Source: Phycisphaeraceae bacterium (GTDB lineage Bacteria; Planctomycetota; Phycisphaerae; Phycisphaerales; UBA1924). From it: 42,746 nucleotides of DNA. Below the pieces are notes generated by a model that was given only the letters and a program-made list of their open reading frames with translations, did not search any database and was not told the origin of the DNA. The stretch is from the NCBI GenBank assembly GCA_021297895.1, contig JAJTHN010000011.1, positions 1 to 42,746 on the forward strand. The letters are read 5' to 3'. The position numbers and the translations under genes were made by a program. Position 1 is the first letter of the stretch. Every line of letters begins with the position of its first letter. Of the stretch, positions 26,129 through 35,281 are shown in pieces.

Positions 26129-27073
26129 TCACTTCATGATGTCCGGCTCGGCCCGCGACGGCGTGCCCGCCGGTGCCGCGGGGGTGGTCGTGCGAGCGGG
26201 CGTCGCCGCACGTGCCGGGGTCGTCGGCATGCCCGGAGCGCTCGCGCTGAGCGTGGACTTGGTCAGGTACAGCTCCACGCGGCGGTTGGCCGGCGTGTTG
26301 CCACTGGGGGTGTTCTCAACCTGCGGGCGGCTCTCGCCGTATCCGCCGAAGAGGATCCTGTTCTTGCCGATGCCGTTGGAGGTCAGCGCACGCTGCACGC
26401 TGATCGAGCGGAACGCCGACAACTCGTCGTTATCAACGAACCGGCGACCGGCAACCTGCCGCACGCGCTGCGAGTCGGTGTGGCCGACGACGACGAAGTC
26501 GTACTGCGCCGCGCTGGGCAGATCGCGCAGCACGCGAGCCGCCGCGCCGATCGCCTGCTGCGCCTCGCTGGTCAGCTCGAACGAGCCGCTGGCGAAGGTC
26601 ACGTCGCTGTTGAACCGCAGCATGCCCTTGGCCGGGTCGTAACTGAACACATCGGGGAACTGCCGCGCGAGTTGCTCCAGCGCCTCGTTCGTCGCCGCGT
26701 CCAGCGGGCCGCCCAGCGTCAGGCCGCCGAACTTCCTCTCAAAGTCCGCCAACTGCGAATCGCGGGCCGCAATGTCCGCACGCAACTGCGCGATGAGGCG
26801 GTTGGCCTCATCCAGCATCAGGTCGCCGCGCCCGGCGCGGGCCATGAGTTCGTCGATCGCCTTCTGGTTCGCCGTCACCTGGTCCAGCAACTGCTGGTTC
26901 CGGGCCGTCAGCACCTCGTTCTGCTTGCGCAGCTCGTCATAACTGTCCTGATTCACGCACCCGCCCGCCAGTGCCGCAAAGGCGCTCAGCCCCAGCAGGC
27001 AGGCCTTCATCCGTCGAGCCCCGACAACATTCCCAATCCGCGGCGTGCCCATCAGCGTGCTCCAGGTCATCAT
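26129..27073 (-). CDS. OmpA-family lipoprotein (Pal-like)
   Basis: The start is an ATG at 27073 preceded by GGAGAACGAC, giving 314 aa. A lipoprotein signal follows, with lipobox LAGGC (MKACLLGLSAFAALAGGC). Then comes a helical coiled-coil spacer (YDELRKQNEVLTARNQQLLD, ANRLIAQLRADIAARDSQLA). The OmpA domain is at about 160-275: FNSDVTFASGSFELTSEAQQ, VVVGHTDSQRV, ELSAFRSISVQRALTSNGI, FGGYGESRP, ANRRVELYL. Asp in GHTD and Arg in NRRVEL are the usual diaminopimelate contacts, so it should tether the outer membrane to peptidoglycan. The C-terminal tail is Thr/Ala/Pro-rich and disordered. Confidence 0.92.
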   Translation of the reverse strand: MMTWSTLMGTPRIGNVVGARRMKACLLGLSAFAALAGGCVNQDSYDELRKQNEVLTARNQQLLDQVTANQKAIDELMARAGRGDLMLDEANRLIAQLRADIAARDSQLADFERKFGGLTLGGPLDAATNEALEQLARQFPDVFSYDPAKGMLRFNSDVTFASGSFELTSEAQQAIGAAARVLRDLPSAAQYDFVVVGHTDSQRVRQVAGRRFVDNDELSAFRSISVQRALTSNGIGKNRILFGGYGESRPQVENTPSGNTPANRRVELYLTKSTLSASAPGMPTTPARAATPARTTTPAAPAGTPSRAEPDIMK

Positions 27074-27351
27074 GTCGTTCTCCGTGTCCCGGCTTCCCGG
27101 GTTGTGTGGTCGTCTTGGCCGGGTTCGCCCGCCGAGTCCGTTCGGCCGGTGCCCCGACTTCAGAGGATACGCTCGCACAGCCTCGCCCGCGCGAACAGAA
27201 TCCCCTCCCGCCCGTGAACGGGCACTACGAACCGTCGTAGTCCCCGCCTCGAACAATTCCGGCTCGCATAGCGGCCTCTGTCAAGAACTCTTCAAAATCG
27301 GTGCTTTCTCCGTCCCGCCTCGAATATTCGTAGTCCCCTCCGCCCCGTCTC

Positions 27352-29007
27352 ATGCCCAGCGACCGGTCCACCATCGTGCGAATCGACGCCGCCGCCGCGT
27401 GCGACGGACTGGGGCTGTCGCTCGCGCCCGCATCCATGCTCCTGCGCGTTCGCGGCAAGGCCCGCTACGGGGCGTGGTCCGGCCTCGCCGGCGCTCGCCT
27501 GATCGCGCTCGGCACCTCCACCGCCATCGATCGCCACCCTGATGCACGAAACGCCCAGCGCATCACGCGGCTGGACTGTGTGCTGTTGCCGGGGATGGTC
27601 AACGCTCACACCCACCTGGACCTGACCCATCTCGGCCCGCGGCCTTTCAGCCCCGAGGGCGGGTTTGTCGCCTGGGCCGACATCATCCGCTCGGGCCGAC
27701 GGACCGATGAGCACGGTATCAAGTCGTCGGTGCGGATGGGCATCGAGCGATCGCTACTGGCCGGCGTCGTGGCGGTTGCCGACATCGCCGGCGGTGTCGG
27801 CCGGCGCACGAGCACGTGGCCGCTGGAGGCCATGGAGGCGTCGCCGCTGGTGGGCGTTTCGTACTGCGAGTACTTCTGCATCGGCGCGCAGAGCGAATCA
27901 CAGATTGCCGACACACTCGCCGCGTTTGCGCGCCGACTCCGGCAGGAGGGCTCGACGCCGCCCGGCGCGTCGCTGATGCAGTGGACGGGTCGGCGCGCGG
28001 TGCGGGTGGGCTTGCAGCCGCACGCGCCGTACAGCGTTGGTCCTGCCGGGTACGCCGCGGCGATGGGCTACGCGCGATTCGCGGGCGTGCCGGTGTCGAC
28101 CCATCTCGCCGAGTCGCCTGAGGAAGCGCGGCTGCTTGCCTCGGCCGACGGCCCGTTTCGGGACTTGCTGGCCGCGGTGGGCGTGTGGGACGCAAAGGCG
28201 CAGAGCGAGTTCGGCGGCGAGCGGCCGATACCGCGATGGATCCGCATGATGGGCGCCTCGGCGGGCGAGCGTTCGGGGCTGGTCGCGGCCGACATTCGGT
28301 CGGCGGCCTTCGGTGGTCCAAGAATCGCGGAGATCCGGGAAGCCGACCTTTTTGAGGAAGAATCGGCCGCGATTGCTACAGAATCGGCGCAGTTGTCGAG
28401 GTTGATCGTGGCCCATTGCAACGATGTGGCCCCCGGCGAAGCCCACCAGCTGGCCGATGTTGGCGCAACCGTGGCGTACTGCCCTCGCTCCAGCGCGTAC
28501 TTCGGCCACGAGCGGTCCTTCGGTGTGCACCCGTACCGCGGCCTTTTGGCGGAAGGTGTCGAGGTCGCGATCGGGACCGATTCTGTGGTGAATTTGCCGG
28601 CATCTGGCGGGAAATCGGGCAAATCCGGGCCATTGCTGAGCGTGCTGGATGAGATCCGCTTCCTCCATCAGCGGGATGCCGCGGACCCGGTTGCCTTGCT
28701 GCATATGGCCACGATCGCCGGTGCGCGGGCGTTGGGATTGCCGACCGAGGCGTTCGCGTTCGGCCAGCGGCTTGAGGGCGACATGGTCGTACCGCGGGCG
28801 GGCGGGGAGTCCGATGCTTCATCGGCCGAGGTTGGCGAGGGCCTGCCGATCGCGGGCGTGGTGGCGGTGCCGATGTCGGCGCCGACCAAGGATGAGCGGT
28901 CCCGCACGCCTTTGGAAGTGGTGCTCGAGGGAACCGCCGCGGCGGAGTTGCTCGCGGTCGGGACCGAATCGAGGGAGGGCGGTCGGGCGTGGTCGGTGGA
29001 TCCCTGA
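27352..29007 (+). CDS. Amidohydrolase-family metal-dependent hydrolase/deaminase
   Basis: Amidohydrolase-superfamily protein with LPGMVNAHTHLDLTHLG (HxH metal ligands near residue 86), VGLQPHAPYSVGP, VSTHLAESPEEARL, VAHCNDV and AIGTDSVVNLP (catalytic Asp near 408). The pattern is that of the cytosine deaminase/chlorohydrolase group (MtaD/MqnX-like), acting on N-heterocycles. Because mqnC lies in the same window, aminofutalosine deaminase is one candidate, but the genes are 6 kb apart and no specific residue proves it. The region 215-330 is longer than usual and includes a segment (GERPIPRWIRMMGASAGERS) I do not recognise. No good ribosome site precedes the ATG. C terminus is low-complexity. 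Confidence 0.8.
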   Translation: MPSDRSTIVRIDAAAACDGLGLSLAPASMLLRVRGKARYGAWSGLAGARLIALGTSTAIDRHPDARNAQRITRLDCVLLPGMVNAHTHLDLTHLGPRPFSPEGGFVAWADIIRSGRRTDEHGIKSSVRMGIERSLLAGVVAVADIAGGVGRRTSTWPLEAMEASPLVGVSYCEYFCIGAQSESQIADTLAAFARRLRQEGSTPPGASLMQWTGRRAVRVGLQPHAPYSVGPAGYAAAMGYARFAGVPVSTHLAESPEEARLLASADGPFRDLLAAVGVWDAKAQSEFGGERPIPRWIRMMGASAGERSGLVAADIRSAAFGGPRIAEIREADLFEEESAAIATESAQLSRLIVAHCNDVAPGEAHQLADVGATVAYCPRSSAYFGHERSFGVHPYRGLLAEGVEVAIGTDSVVNLPASGGKSGKSGPLLSVLDEIRFLHQRDAADPVALLHMATIAGARALGLPTEAFAFGQRLEGDMVVPRAGGESDASSAEVGEGLPIAGVVAVPMSAPTKDERSRTPLEVVLEGTAAAELLAVGTESREGGRAWSVDP

Positions 29008-29191
29008 TTTGGTGAGGCGAGCGGCGATGAACCCCAAGATTGCGTGGGAAAGATGCCACCGGGTTGCTGTCAGACCGTATAGAGTTGACGTGGACAGGAA
29101 TCGCGATCGGCCAGGACGCCGAAGCGCGGCTGGGTGTTGACCATGTTCGCAGGCGGCAGGAGTTGTCGTCGGCGCTGCGAGGAGCGGCAGG

Positions 29192-31930
29192 TTGAGCGTC
29201 AAGTGGGTCCGGAGCAAGCGGTGGGACGAAGAGCATCTGACGGGCTGGCTCACGCCGGCCAAGTGGGTGCTGCGCGTGCTCAGTTCGATCACGCTGGCGG
29301 TGGTGCTGCTGGTGTTGTTGTCGCTCTTTGGTGTGATGGCGAGCATTCCCGTGGGGATGCTCGCGCTGGTACCGACGCTGCTGGTGTACGCGGCGACGCT
29401 TATCGTGCCGTGGCTGGTGGTGGGGGTGGTGCCGGCGGTGGTGATGTGGTACCGGCTGGGACGCGAGCGGCCCATGGCGCGGATGCTGGTGGGTGCTGGG
29501 CTTGTGGTGGGAATGGGTGTGGGTGTGACCTGGGCGTGGTCGCAGTATCTCTGGCCGGTGATGCAGTACAACTCGCTGACCGGCGAGGGGTTGCGCTTCT
29601 TCGCGGACTTTGTACAGAAGTACGCGGGCGTGCCGCTGCGTCGGTTGCCCGGGCTTGAGATGAGCGAGCTTGAGTTCTACGCGTGGTGGCCGCTGAACCT
29701 GCTGCTGTACCTGTTTGTCGTGAACATGGTGGTGGCGACGCTCCGGCGCATCGAGTTCAAGTTCGAGAATCTCGGCGTGCTGACGGTGCACACGGGGATC
29801 GTCACGATCGCGCTGGGCAGCGCGTACTACAGCGTGGCCAAGCAGGAGGGCGACACGCTGCTGCAGGCGGGCGGGATGGATGAGCGCGGCGTGATGCAGG
29901 CCGGGCCTTTGCAGCCCGGGTTTTACGACAACACGCGGACGGTGCTGAGGCTGGATCAGGGGCGCGGCTGGGAGCAGCGACTGCTCAATGGGGTGCCCAG
30001 GTACAACAGCTACAACCTCAATGTGCTCGGCGACGCGATCACGGCATCGCAAACGGGCGATGAGGGGCGCGTGCTGGATATTGAGGTGCCGCCGCCGCCG
30101 GCGTGGTCGCTGCCGGCGGGGATCCCCGCGCCGGTGGACCCGGACATCCACGTGCGTCTTGTGGGTTATGCGCCGTACGCGGAACTGGTGCAGGCGTGGC
30201 AGGAAGTGCCGCCGGGCGAGCGTTCGGCGGCGCTGGCCGGAAGCGAGGAGGTCGGCTCCCTGCGACGTGTCGATCTGGTCGACACACGTCCGGCGGGGAG
30301 CGGCCCCGGTGCGTCGGCTGGACTTGAGCAGCGCGCGATGACGTTCGAACTGCTGCCCGAGCGTCCGGCCGACCGCGTGGCGATGCTCACCGAGGCGCTG
30401 GCGCTCGAGCACACCATCGGCATGAACGATGTGCGCTGGAACGAACTGCGCACGTTCCACTCGCAGCTCCGCGGGCAGGAGCGGCACGGGCTGATCGTCG
30501 ATGTTCCGGGGGCCGATGGTCGCGCGGCGATCTCGCGCTTCTACCCGATCAGCAAGGGGCAGGTCATCGAGCTGCGGGAGAGCGCCGGGCCCATGGCGGC
30601 CAGCGAGGCGGGCGGTCGGCTGCGGTTTGTGATGACGGTGCTGGACATCACGGGCGAGCCGCCGTTTCCTATCGTGACCAAGGGGTACGAGAACGCGACC
30701 AGCGCGGTGGCGCAAGTGCGTGTGGTGCCGGTGGGCGACGATGGTCAGCCCCGGCCGGAGGAGTCCTACACACGGTGGATCTACGACCGGTTCCCGGCCA
30801 TTGCGCAGGATCTTCTCGATACGCCGTCGGCGGACGGAAGGCCCAGCAGGCGGCCGGCGGATCCGTCGATCTCGCTCCGGCTGATCGATGCGTCGCGCGT
30901 GCAGGTGTACCTTGATGAGCGTCCGGCACCCAGCGGCGCGGGGCCGATGGTCCGGGCCGAGACGGTGCTGCGGGCGATGGTGCTCGTGCCCGGGCTGCCG
31001 GCGCGGGTGTTCGACGATCTGCGCGAGGGCTCGCTGTTCATGATGGACCAGCGGCTTGGTTGGCGGATCGGCTCGCGACAGGATGCGGTTCGCCGGGTCG
31101 CGGTGCCCAAATTCGTGCCGGAGACCGAGCAGGACCGGGACAACGTCGGCAATCATCGGCGTGCGGCGCTGGCGGTGGAGGTGTCGCTGCGTGATGCGCA
31201 GGGCAAGCGCACGTGGGCGCGGACGGTGTGGCTGGATCATCGCCAGTACGCGGAGATCAGCCAGGACAACGGCACGCCCGTGACGCTGCCGGACGGGCGC
31301 GAGGTGCGGCTGATGTTCGCGCGGCTGTGGCGGCCGCTGCCCAACATGGCCCTGCGGCTGCGCGAGTTTGAGATGATCCCGTATCCGCACAGCACGCAGC
31401 CGCGCGACTTCCGCTCGGATGTGGAGGTCATCCGCGGGCCGGGCGTGCGCGAGGTGCTGTCGATGGGCAGGTTCATGGGCCCCGACCGCGCGGTCGAGGA
31501 AGCGCTCAAGGCGGGGACGGTGGATGTGGGCGTGCGGTCGACGAGCCTGAACGATCCGCTGCTGCAGAGCCCGCACTACTGGAGCGATCAGCAGTCGGTC
31601 GTCGCGAACGTGTACTGGTCGATCATGGACACCCTCGGGCCTTCGCGGTTCAAGTTCAGCCAGAACGGATGGGACGCGCAGGGGTGGGCGCGGACGCGCG
31701 AGCAGGCCGAGGCGGGGCAGTTGCCGCGGCCATTTGCGCAGTTCACGATTCTGGGCGTCGGCAACAACCCCGGCATTCACATCATCGCGCTCGGCGGGAT
31801 CCTGATGGTGCTGGGCATTCCGTGGGCGTTCTATGTCAAGCCGGCGCTACTGCGCCGGCGGAAGTTGGCGATCCAGCGTGAGTTGATGGCGGCGGGCAAG
31901 ATGCCCAAGGTCGAGCCGCGGATGGCGTGA
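29192..31930 (+). CDS. resB: ResB-like system II cytochrome c biogenesis protein
   Basis: TTG start with GAGGAG eight bases upstream. The N-terminal third has transmembrane helices (VLRVLSSITLAVVLLVLLSL, MLALVPTLLVYAATLIVPWL, MLVGAGLVVGMGVGVTWAWS, LNLLLYLFVVNMVVATLRRI, LGVLTVHTGIVTIALGSAYY). A large extracytoplasmic region follows, then one last helix near the C terminus (IIALGGILMVLGIPWAFYVK). This is the ResB/CcsB arrangement, which with ResC/CcsA delivers heme to apocytochrome c. It is longer (912 aa) than typical ResB because of the big soluble domain. CcsA follows 22 bp downstream, so the pair forms an operon. ResB identity rests on topology, 'LGVLTVHTG' and partner gene. Confidence 0.83.
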   Translation: MSVKWVRSKRWDEEHLTGWLTPAKWVLRVLSSITLAVVLLVLLSLFGVMASIPVGMLALVPTLLVYAATLIVPWLVVGVVPAVVMWYRLGRERPMARMLVGAGLVVGMGVGVTWAWSQYLWPVMQYNSLTGEGLRFFADFVQKYAGVPLRRLPGLEMSELEFYAWWPLNLLLYLFVVNMVVATLRRIEFKFENLGVLTVHTGIVTIALGSAYYSVAKQEGDTLLQAGGMDERGVMQAGPLQPGFYDNTRTVLRLDQGRGWEQRLLNGVPRYNSYNLNVLGDAITASQTGDEGRVLDIEVPPPPAWSLPAGIPAPVDPDIHVRLVGYAPYAELVQAWQEVPPGERSAALAGSEEVGSLRRVDLVDTRPAGSGPGASAGLEQRAMTFELLPERPADRVAMLTEALALEHTIGMNDVRWNELRTFHSQLRGQERHGLIVDVPGADGRAAISRFYPISKGQVIELRESAGPMAASEAGGRLRFVMTVLDITGEPPFPIVTKGYENATSAVAQVRVVPVGDDGQPRPEESYTRWIYDRFPAIAQDLLDTPSADGRPSRRPADPSISLRLIDASRVQVYLDERPAPSGAGPMVRAETVLRAMVLVPGLPARVFDDLREGSLFMMDQRLGWRIGSRQDAVRRVAVPKFVPETEQDRDNVGNHRRAALAVEVSLRDAQGKRTWARTVWLDHRQYAEISQDNGTPVTLPDGREVRLMFARLWRPLPNMALRLREFEMIPYPHSTQPRDFRSDVEVIRGPGVREVLSMGRFMGPDRAVEEALKAGTVDVGVRSTSLNDPLLQSPHYWSDQQSVVANVYWSIMDTLGPSRFKFSQNGWDAQGWARTREQAEAGQLPRPFAQFTILGVGNNPGIHIIALGGILMVLGIPWAFYVKPALLRRRKLAIQRELMAAGKMPKVEPRMA

Positions 31931-31952
31931 ACGAGTGTTCGGGAGCCTGGTC

Positions 31953-33755
31953 ATGCGTGACAGCGTTTCAGCCGGTCGGCAAGGGTTCATGCGGAGCGTG
32001 CGTGCGCACGCGGCGGTCGCGATGGCGATCGCGCTCACGCTGATGCTGGGCGTGCTGCCGGCGCGGGCGCTTGCGCGGCAGTACGCGCCGGCGGGGAACA
32101 GCCACCCGCAGTCGGAGATGCTCAACGCGCGCGGGCAGAGCAACCCGTTCGGCGAGCCCGCGGCCATGGGCGACCACAGCGCGCCGGTCACCGATCCGCA
32201 GCGCAAGCACGAGTTCTCGCGAAAGGTCAATGTCGCCGCCCTGCGCGATGTGGCGGTGTATCACAGCGGCCGGGTGAAGATCCTCGATTCTCTGGCGCGC
32301 GAGACGGTGAGCGAACTGCTGCACCGCAAGGACTACCGCGACATCGTGTACCGCGATGGTTCATCGCGGCCGACGAAGTACACCTACGACCCGCTGTTTA
32401 CGTTCCTGGATCTGGCGATCGACCCCGCGTACTACCAGGACAAGGCGGTCATCGGCGTGACGTATCTGCCGCTGAGAGATGAGATCCTCGAGCGCGTGTT
32501 CCCGATGCCGGCCAACGCGCCGGCCACCGAGCGTGCGGCGATCGAGGAGCAGCGCGAGAGTTGGAAGCGGGTCGGCAGGCTGACACCAAAGTGGATCGCG
32601 CGATGGCTGGATGAAGTCCAGCAGAAGCACGATCTGGGCGGTCCGTTCCAGCGGAGCGTGAATGATGCCCACCAGGCGATCGCGCTCTACCTCGGGCTGG
32701 CGGGGACGCTGGCGGTGGTGCCGCCGGCGCCGGAGACGCCCGGGCAGGCCTGGCGGATGGTGGGAGAGTTGCCCGAGGGTTCGGCGGTGCGTGCGGCGTT
32801 CTTTGAGATGGGGCGTGCGTGGCGCGCGATGGATGCGGATGCGGTCAACAGCCAGATCGAGATCATCCGCTCGGAACTGCCGCGGATCCGGCCGGAGGTG
32901 TACCCGGGCATTCGGCGTGATGTCGAGCGTGTGTACAACGCCTCGAGCCCGTTCGAGTACGGCGCGTGGGCGTACGCGGTGAGTTTCCTGCTCCTGACGC
33001 TCGCGATGACCACGGGCCGCAAGTGGCTGAGCCGCTCGGGGCTGACGGTGCTGGGCATCGCGGTGCTGATCCACGCGCTGGGCTTTGCGGCGCGGTGCTA
33101 CATCGCCGAGCGCTACAGCATCCAGAATCAGTTCGAGAGCATGACGGGTGTGAGCCTGTTCGCGGCGGCGGTGGGGATCTGGCTCATGGCGTGGAAGCGG
33201 AACGCGGTGTTCGCCGCGGCGGCGGCGGGCGCGGGGTTCCTGGTGCTGATCTTCGCGACGCAGACGGCGATCCCGGGCAAGGAGATCAACCGCGAGGCGG
33301 CGATCCTCAACACCAGCGTGCTGCTGAAGTATCACGTGACGATCGTGCTGGTCAGTTACGGCCTGATCACGCTGGGCATGATCATGAGCCTGTTCTACCT
33401 CGCACGCTACTACGGCGCATCGCGCGTGGGCAGTGAGAACGAGGCGGCGCTGAAGGAGCTCGACAGTGCGCACAACGTCGTGCTGCAACTGGCGTTCTGG
33501 ACGCTGGGCGTGGGCATCCTGCTCGGCGCGTGGTGGGCGGATCACTCCTGGGGCCGGTGGTGGGCGTTCGACCCCAAGGAGCTCTGGGCGCTGGTCACGT
33601 GGATCGTGTACCTGATCGTGGTGCACGTGCGCGTCGCGGGCGTGAAGAACCGCGGGCTGGTCACGGCATGGCTGAGCGTGCTGGGCTTTGTCGCGATGGT
33701 GTGGTGCTACTTCGGCGTGAACCTGCTGCTGCCGGGTCTGCACGCGTACGCGTGA
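31953..33755 (+). CDS. ccsA: Cytochrome c biogenesis protein CcsA/ResC
   Basis: I choose the ATG at 31953 with GGGAG eight bases before it; a GTG at 31935 would add six residues. The N terminus has a signal-like helix (AVAMAIALTLMLGVLPARAL) and about 300 residues of extracytoplasmic domain. From about 335 there are multiple transmembrane helices. The hallmark tryptophan-rich heme-handling loop reads GAWWADHSWGRWWAFDPKE near the C terminus, followed by LWALVTWIVYLIVVHVR. It works with the upstream ResB. The large N-terminal soluble domain before the CcsA core is unusual compared with roughly 300-residue CcsA proteins and may be a lineage-specific fusion. Confidence 0.92.
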   Translation: MRDSVSAGRQGFMRSVRAHAAVAMAIALTLMLGVLPARALARQYAPAGNSHPQSEMLNARGQSNPFGEPAAMGDHSAPVTDPQRKHEFSRKVNVAALRDVAVYHSGRVKILDSLARETVSELLHRKDYRDIVYRDGSSRPTKYTYDPLFTFLDLAIDPAYYQDKAVIGVTYLPLRDEILERVFPMPANAPATERAAIEEQRESWKRVGRLTPKWIARWLDEVQQKHDLGGPFQRSVNDAHQAIALYLGLAGTLAVVPPAPETPGQAWRMVGELPEGSAVRAAFFEMGRAWRAMDADAVNSQIEIIRSELPRIRPEVYPGIRRDVERVYNASSPFEYGAWAYAVSFLLLTLAMTTGRKWLSRSGLTVLGIAVLIHALGFAARCYIAERYSIQNQFESMTGVSLFAAAVGIWLMAWKRNAVFAAAAAGAGFLVLIFATQTAIPGKEINREAAILNTSVLLKYHVTIVLVSYGLITLGMIMSLFYLARYYGASRVGSENEAALKELDSAHNVVLQLAFWTLGVGILLGAWWADHSWGRWWAFDPKELWALVTWIVYLIVVHVRVAGVKNRGLVTAWLSVLGFVAMVWCYFGVNLLLPGLHAYA

Positions 33756-33831
33756 GTGAGCGGCACGCTGATGCAGTGGTGCAGTGGCAGAGTGGCAGAG
33801 TGAAGAGGCCAGCGTGCTCGCGTGAGGGTGT

Positions 33832-34485
33832 ATGGGCTTTGAGCGAGCGAGAGGGCGTTTCTTTGCGCTCACGGCCGAGCGGCTGGCGCAGCGGCTCATC
33901 GGCTGCCGCTTGGTTCGGGTGCTGGCGGATGGCACGCGGCTGTCCGGCGTGATCGTCGAGACCGAGGCGTACATCGGGCCGGAGGATGCGTGCAGCCACG
34001 CCGCGGGCGGCCGGCGGACGGCGCGGACGGAGACGATGTTCATGCGTCCGGGCACGGCGTACGTGTACTTCACGTACGGCATGCATCATTGCGTGAATGT
34101 CGTGTGCGATCGCGAGGGCCACCCGGCGGCGGTGCTGCTCCGGGCGCTGGAGCCGCATGATGGCGTCGAGGCCATGCGGGCCGTGAGCACGCCGGGGTTG
34201 AAGGAGCATGTGCTCTGCTCCGGCCCCGGGCGGTTGTGCAAGGCCATGGCGATCGACCGCACGCTTGACGCGACCGACCTGACGAGCAGTTCGGCGATGT
34301 GGATCGAGCGGCCGCAGAGGCGGTCGGTGGTGACGCTGATCAACACGCCGCGGATCGGCGTGTCCGGGGGCGGGCGCGATGCCGACCCGGTGGCATCGGT
34401 GTGGGTGCGGCGGGCGCTGCGCTGGGCGGCGGCGGATTCGCGGAGCGTCAGCGGTGGCGGGGGCCTGAATCCGGGTCGGCGGTGA
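33832..34485 (+). CDS. 3-methyladenine DNA glycosylase (AAG/MPG family)
   Basis: Removes alkylated purines in base-excision repair. The family core is present: LAQRLIGCRLVRVLADG, GVIVETEAYIGPEDACSHAA (the Glu of ETEAY is the catalytic residue), FMRPGTAYVYFTYGMHHCVN, AAVLLRALEP and CSGPGRLCKAMAID. Length (217 aa) is normal for bacterial members. The ATG has only a weak GAGGG upstream. The C terminus has a short Gly/Ser tail. It follows ccsA by 76 bp and may be read from the same transcript. Confidence 0.93.
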   Translation: MGFERARGRFFALTAERLAQRLIGCRLVRVLADGTRLSGVIVETEAYIGPEDACSHAAGGRRTARTETMFMRPGTAYVYFTYGMHHCVNVVCDREGHPAAVLLRALEPHDGVEAMRAVSTPGLKEHVLCSGPGRLCKAMAIDRTLDATDLTSSSAMWIERPQRRSVVTLINTPRIGVSGGGRDADPVASVWVRRALRWAAADSRSVSGGGGLNPGRR

Positions 34486-34610
34486 TGAGGATGGGTTTGG
34501 GTGGGGGCGCGGCACACACTTTCGGGCAGTGAGCGGTTGCGCTTGGGAACAAGTCGCTGCGCGGCGGTGGCCGCTTGGTGTATCGAGGCCTGGATCCGGG
34601 ACTTTGGGCG

Positions 34611-34622
34611 CTTTGTACAAAG
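34611..34622. promoter_or_regulatory. Perfect 12-bp palindrome CTTTGTACAAAG
   Basis: An AT-rich perfect palindrome in an otherwise GC-rich gap, 97 bp upstream of the Minf_1886-family gene. It is followed closely by a TTGACG hexamer. It could be an operator, but no regulator is known here. Confidence 0.35.
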
Positions 34623-34670
34623 TTGACGGACGACACCCCAAGGGGGGGTCTATGATTCGGTAACGGATGC

Positions 34671-34688
34671 GACAATGTCGCAATTGTC
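34671..34688. promoter_or_regulatory. Inverted repeat GACAAT-N6-ATTGTC
   Basis: Six-base arms separated by six bases, 30 bp upstream of the GTG start of the 34719 gene. TATGAT at 34651 could be a -10, although the nearest TTGACG is 22 bp upstream of it, longer than the usual spacing. Position and symmetry fit a repressor site; this is inference. Confidence 0.35.
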
Positions 34689-34718
34689 TCCGAAAGAGGC
34701 AGAGATCAAGGAGCGATC

Positions 34719-35144
34719 GTGGGCCGATCGAGAGCACCAGACTGGGAAGCGGTTCGTCAGCGGGCGGCGCAGTTTCCGCCGACGGCTTTCCAGTTTGTTC
34801 GCGATGGTCTGGGGTACACGGTTCGACGGATCCACGGAGAGGGTGGCGTGAGCGGAACGCGGGTGCCGGCGGGTGCCGCGACTGGGCAGACCGAGACCGA
34901 GCCTCGCACGAGGCACGTCACGGGCACGCAACTGTGCCTGGGGCTGCGCGAGTTCGCGTACGCCCAGTACGGGGCGCTCGCGGGGACGGTGCTGCGGCGG
35001 TGGGGGATCGAGAGCACCGAAGACTTCGGCGCGATCGTGTACGCGATGATCGAACAGGGCGAGATGCGCGCCGGGCCGGAGGATTCGTTCGACGACTTCT
35101 GCGGCGTGTACGAGTTCGATGAGGCGTTCGGGATTCAGGTCTGA
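34719..35144 (+). CDS. Minf_1886 family protein
   Basis: GTG start with AAGGAG upstream. The protein fits the small Minf_1886 family found in Verrucomicrobia, Planctomycetes and relatives: FPPTAFQFVRDGLGYTVRRI at the N terminus, then RHVTGTQLCLGLREFAYAQY, LRRWGIESTEDFGAIVYAMI and DSFDDFCGVYEFDEAFGI. A variable Gly/Thr-rich stretch (about 38-62) sits between. Function of the family is not known to me; members are small, soluble and single-copy. The GC-poor upstream region with two palindromes suggests its own control. Confidence 0.85.
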   Translation: MGRSRAPDWEAVRQRAAQFPPTAFQFVRDGLGYTVRRIHGEGGVSGTRVPAGAATGQTETEPRTRHVTGTQLCLGLREFAYAQYGALAGTVLRRWGIESTEDFGAIVYAMIEQGEMRAGPEDSFDDFCGVYEFDEAFGIQV

Positions 35145-35207
35145 GCGGGCGCGCGGGGCTGGGCGCGGGGGGCGGGAGCAGGGGCGGTGGGGCCGGATGA
35201 TCGGGCA

Positions 35208-35243
35208 TGTCTGGCGTGTCTGGCGTGTCTGGCGTGTCTGGCG
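35208..35243. repeat. 9-bp tandem repeat, four exact copies
   Basis: TGTCTGGCG is repeated four times without mismatch just upstream of the AI-2E transporter gene. It is in frame with it and would encode SGV/GVS repeats if an upstream ATG at 35207 were used. Confidence 0.85.
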
Positions 35244-35281
35244 CGCGGCGCATGTCGGCGCTTGCGTGTACGCTCCTGATC

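Noticed and set aside
28376-31780. 1134-codon minus-strand frame
   Set aside because: Antisense to the amidohydrolase and resB; dominated by Arg, His and Pro, with no domain.
34623-34656. Sigma-70 promoter TTGACG ... TATGAT before the Minf_1886 gene
   Set aside because: The spacer would be 22 bp, too long for a standard promoter, so it is mentioned only as a hint.
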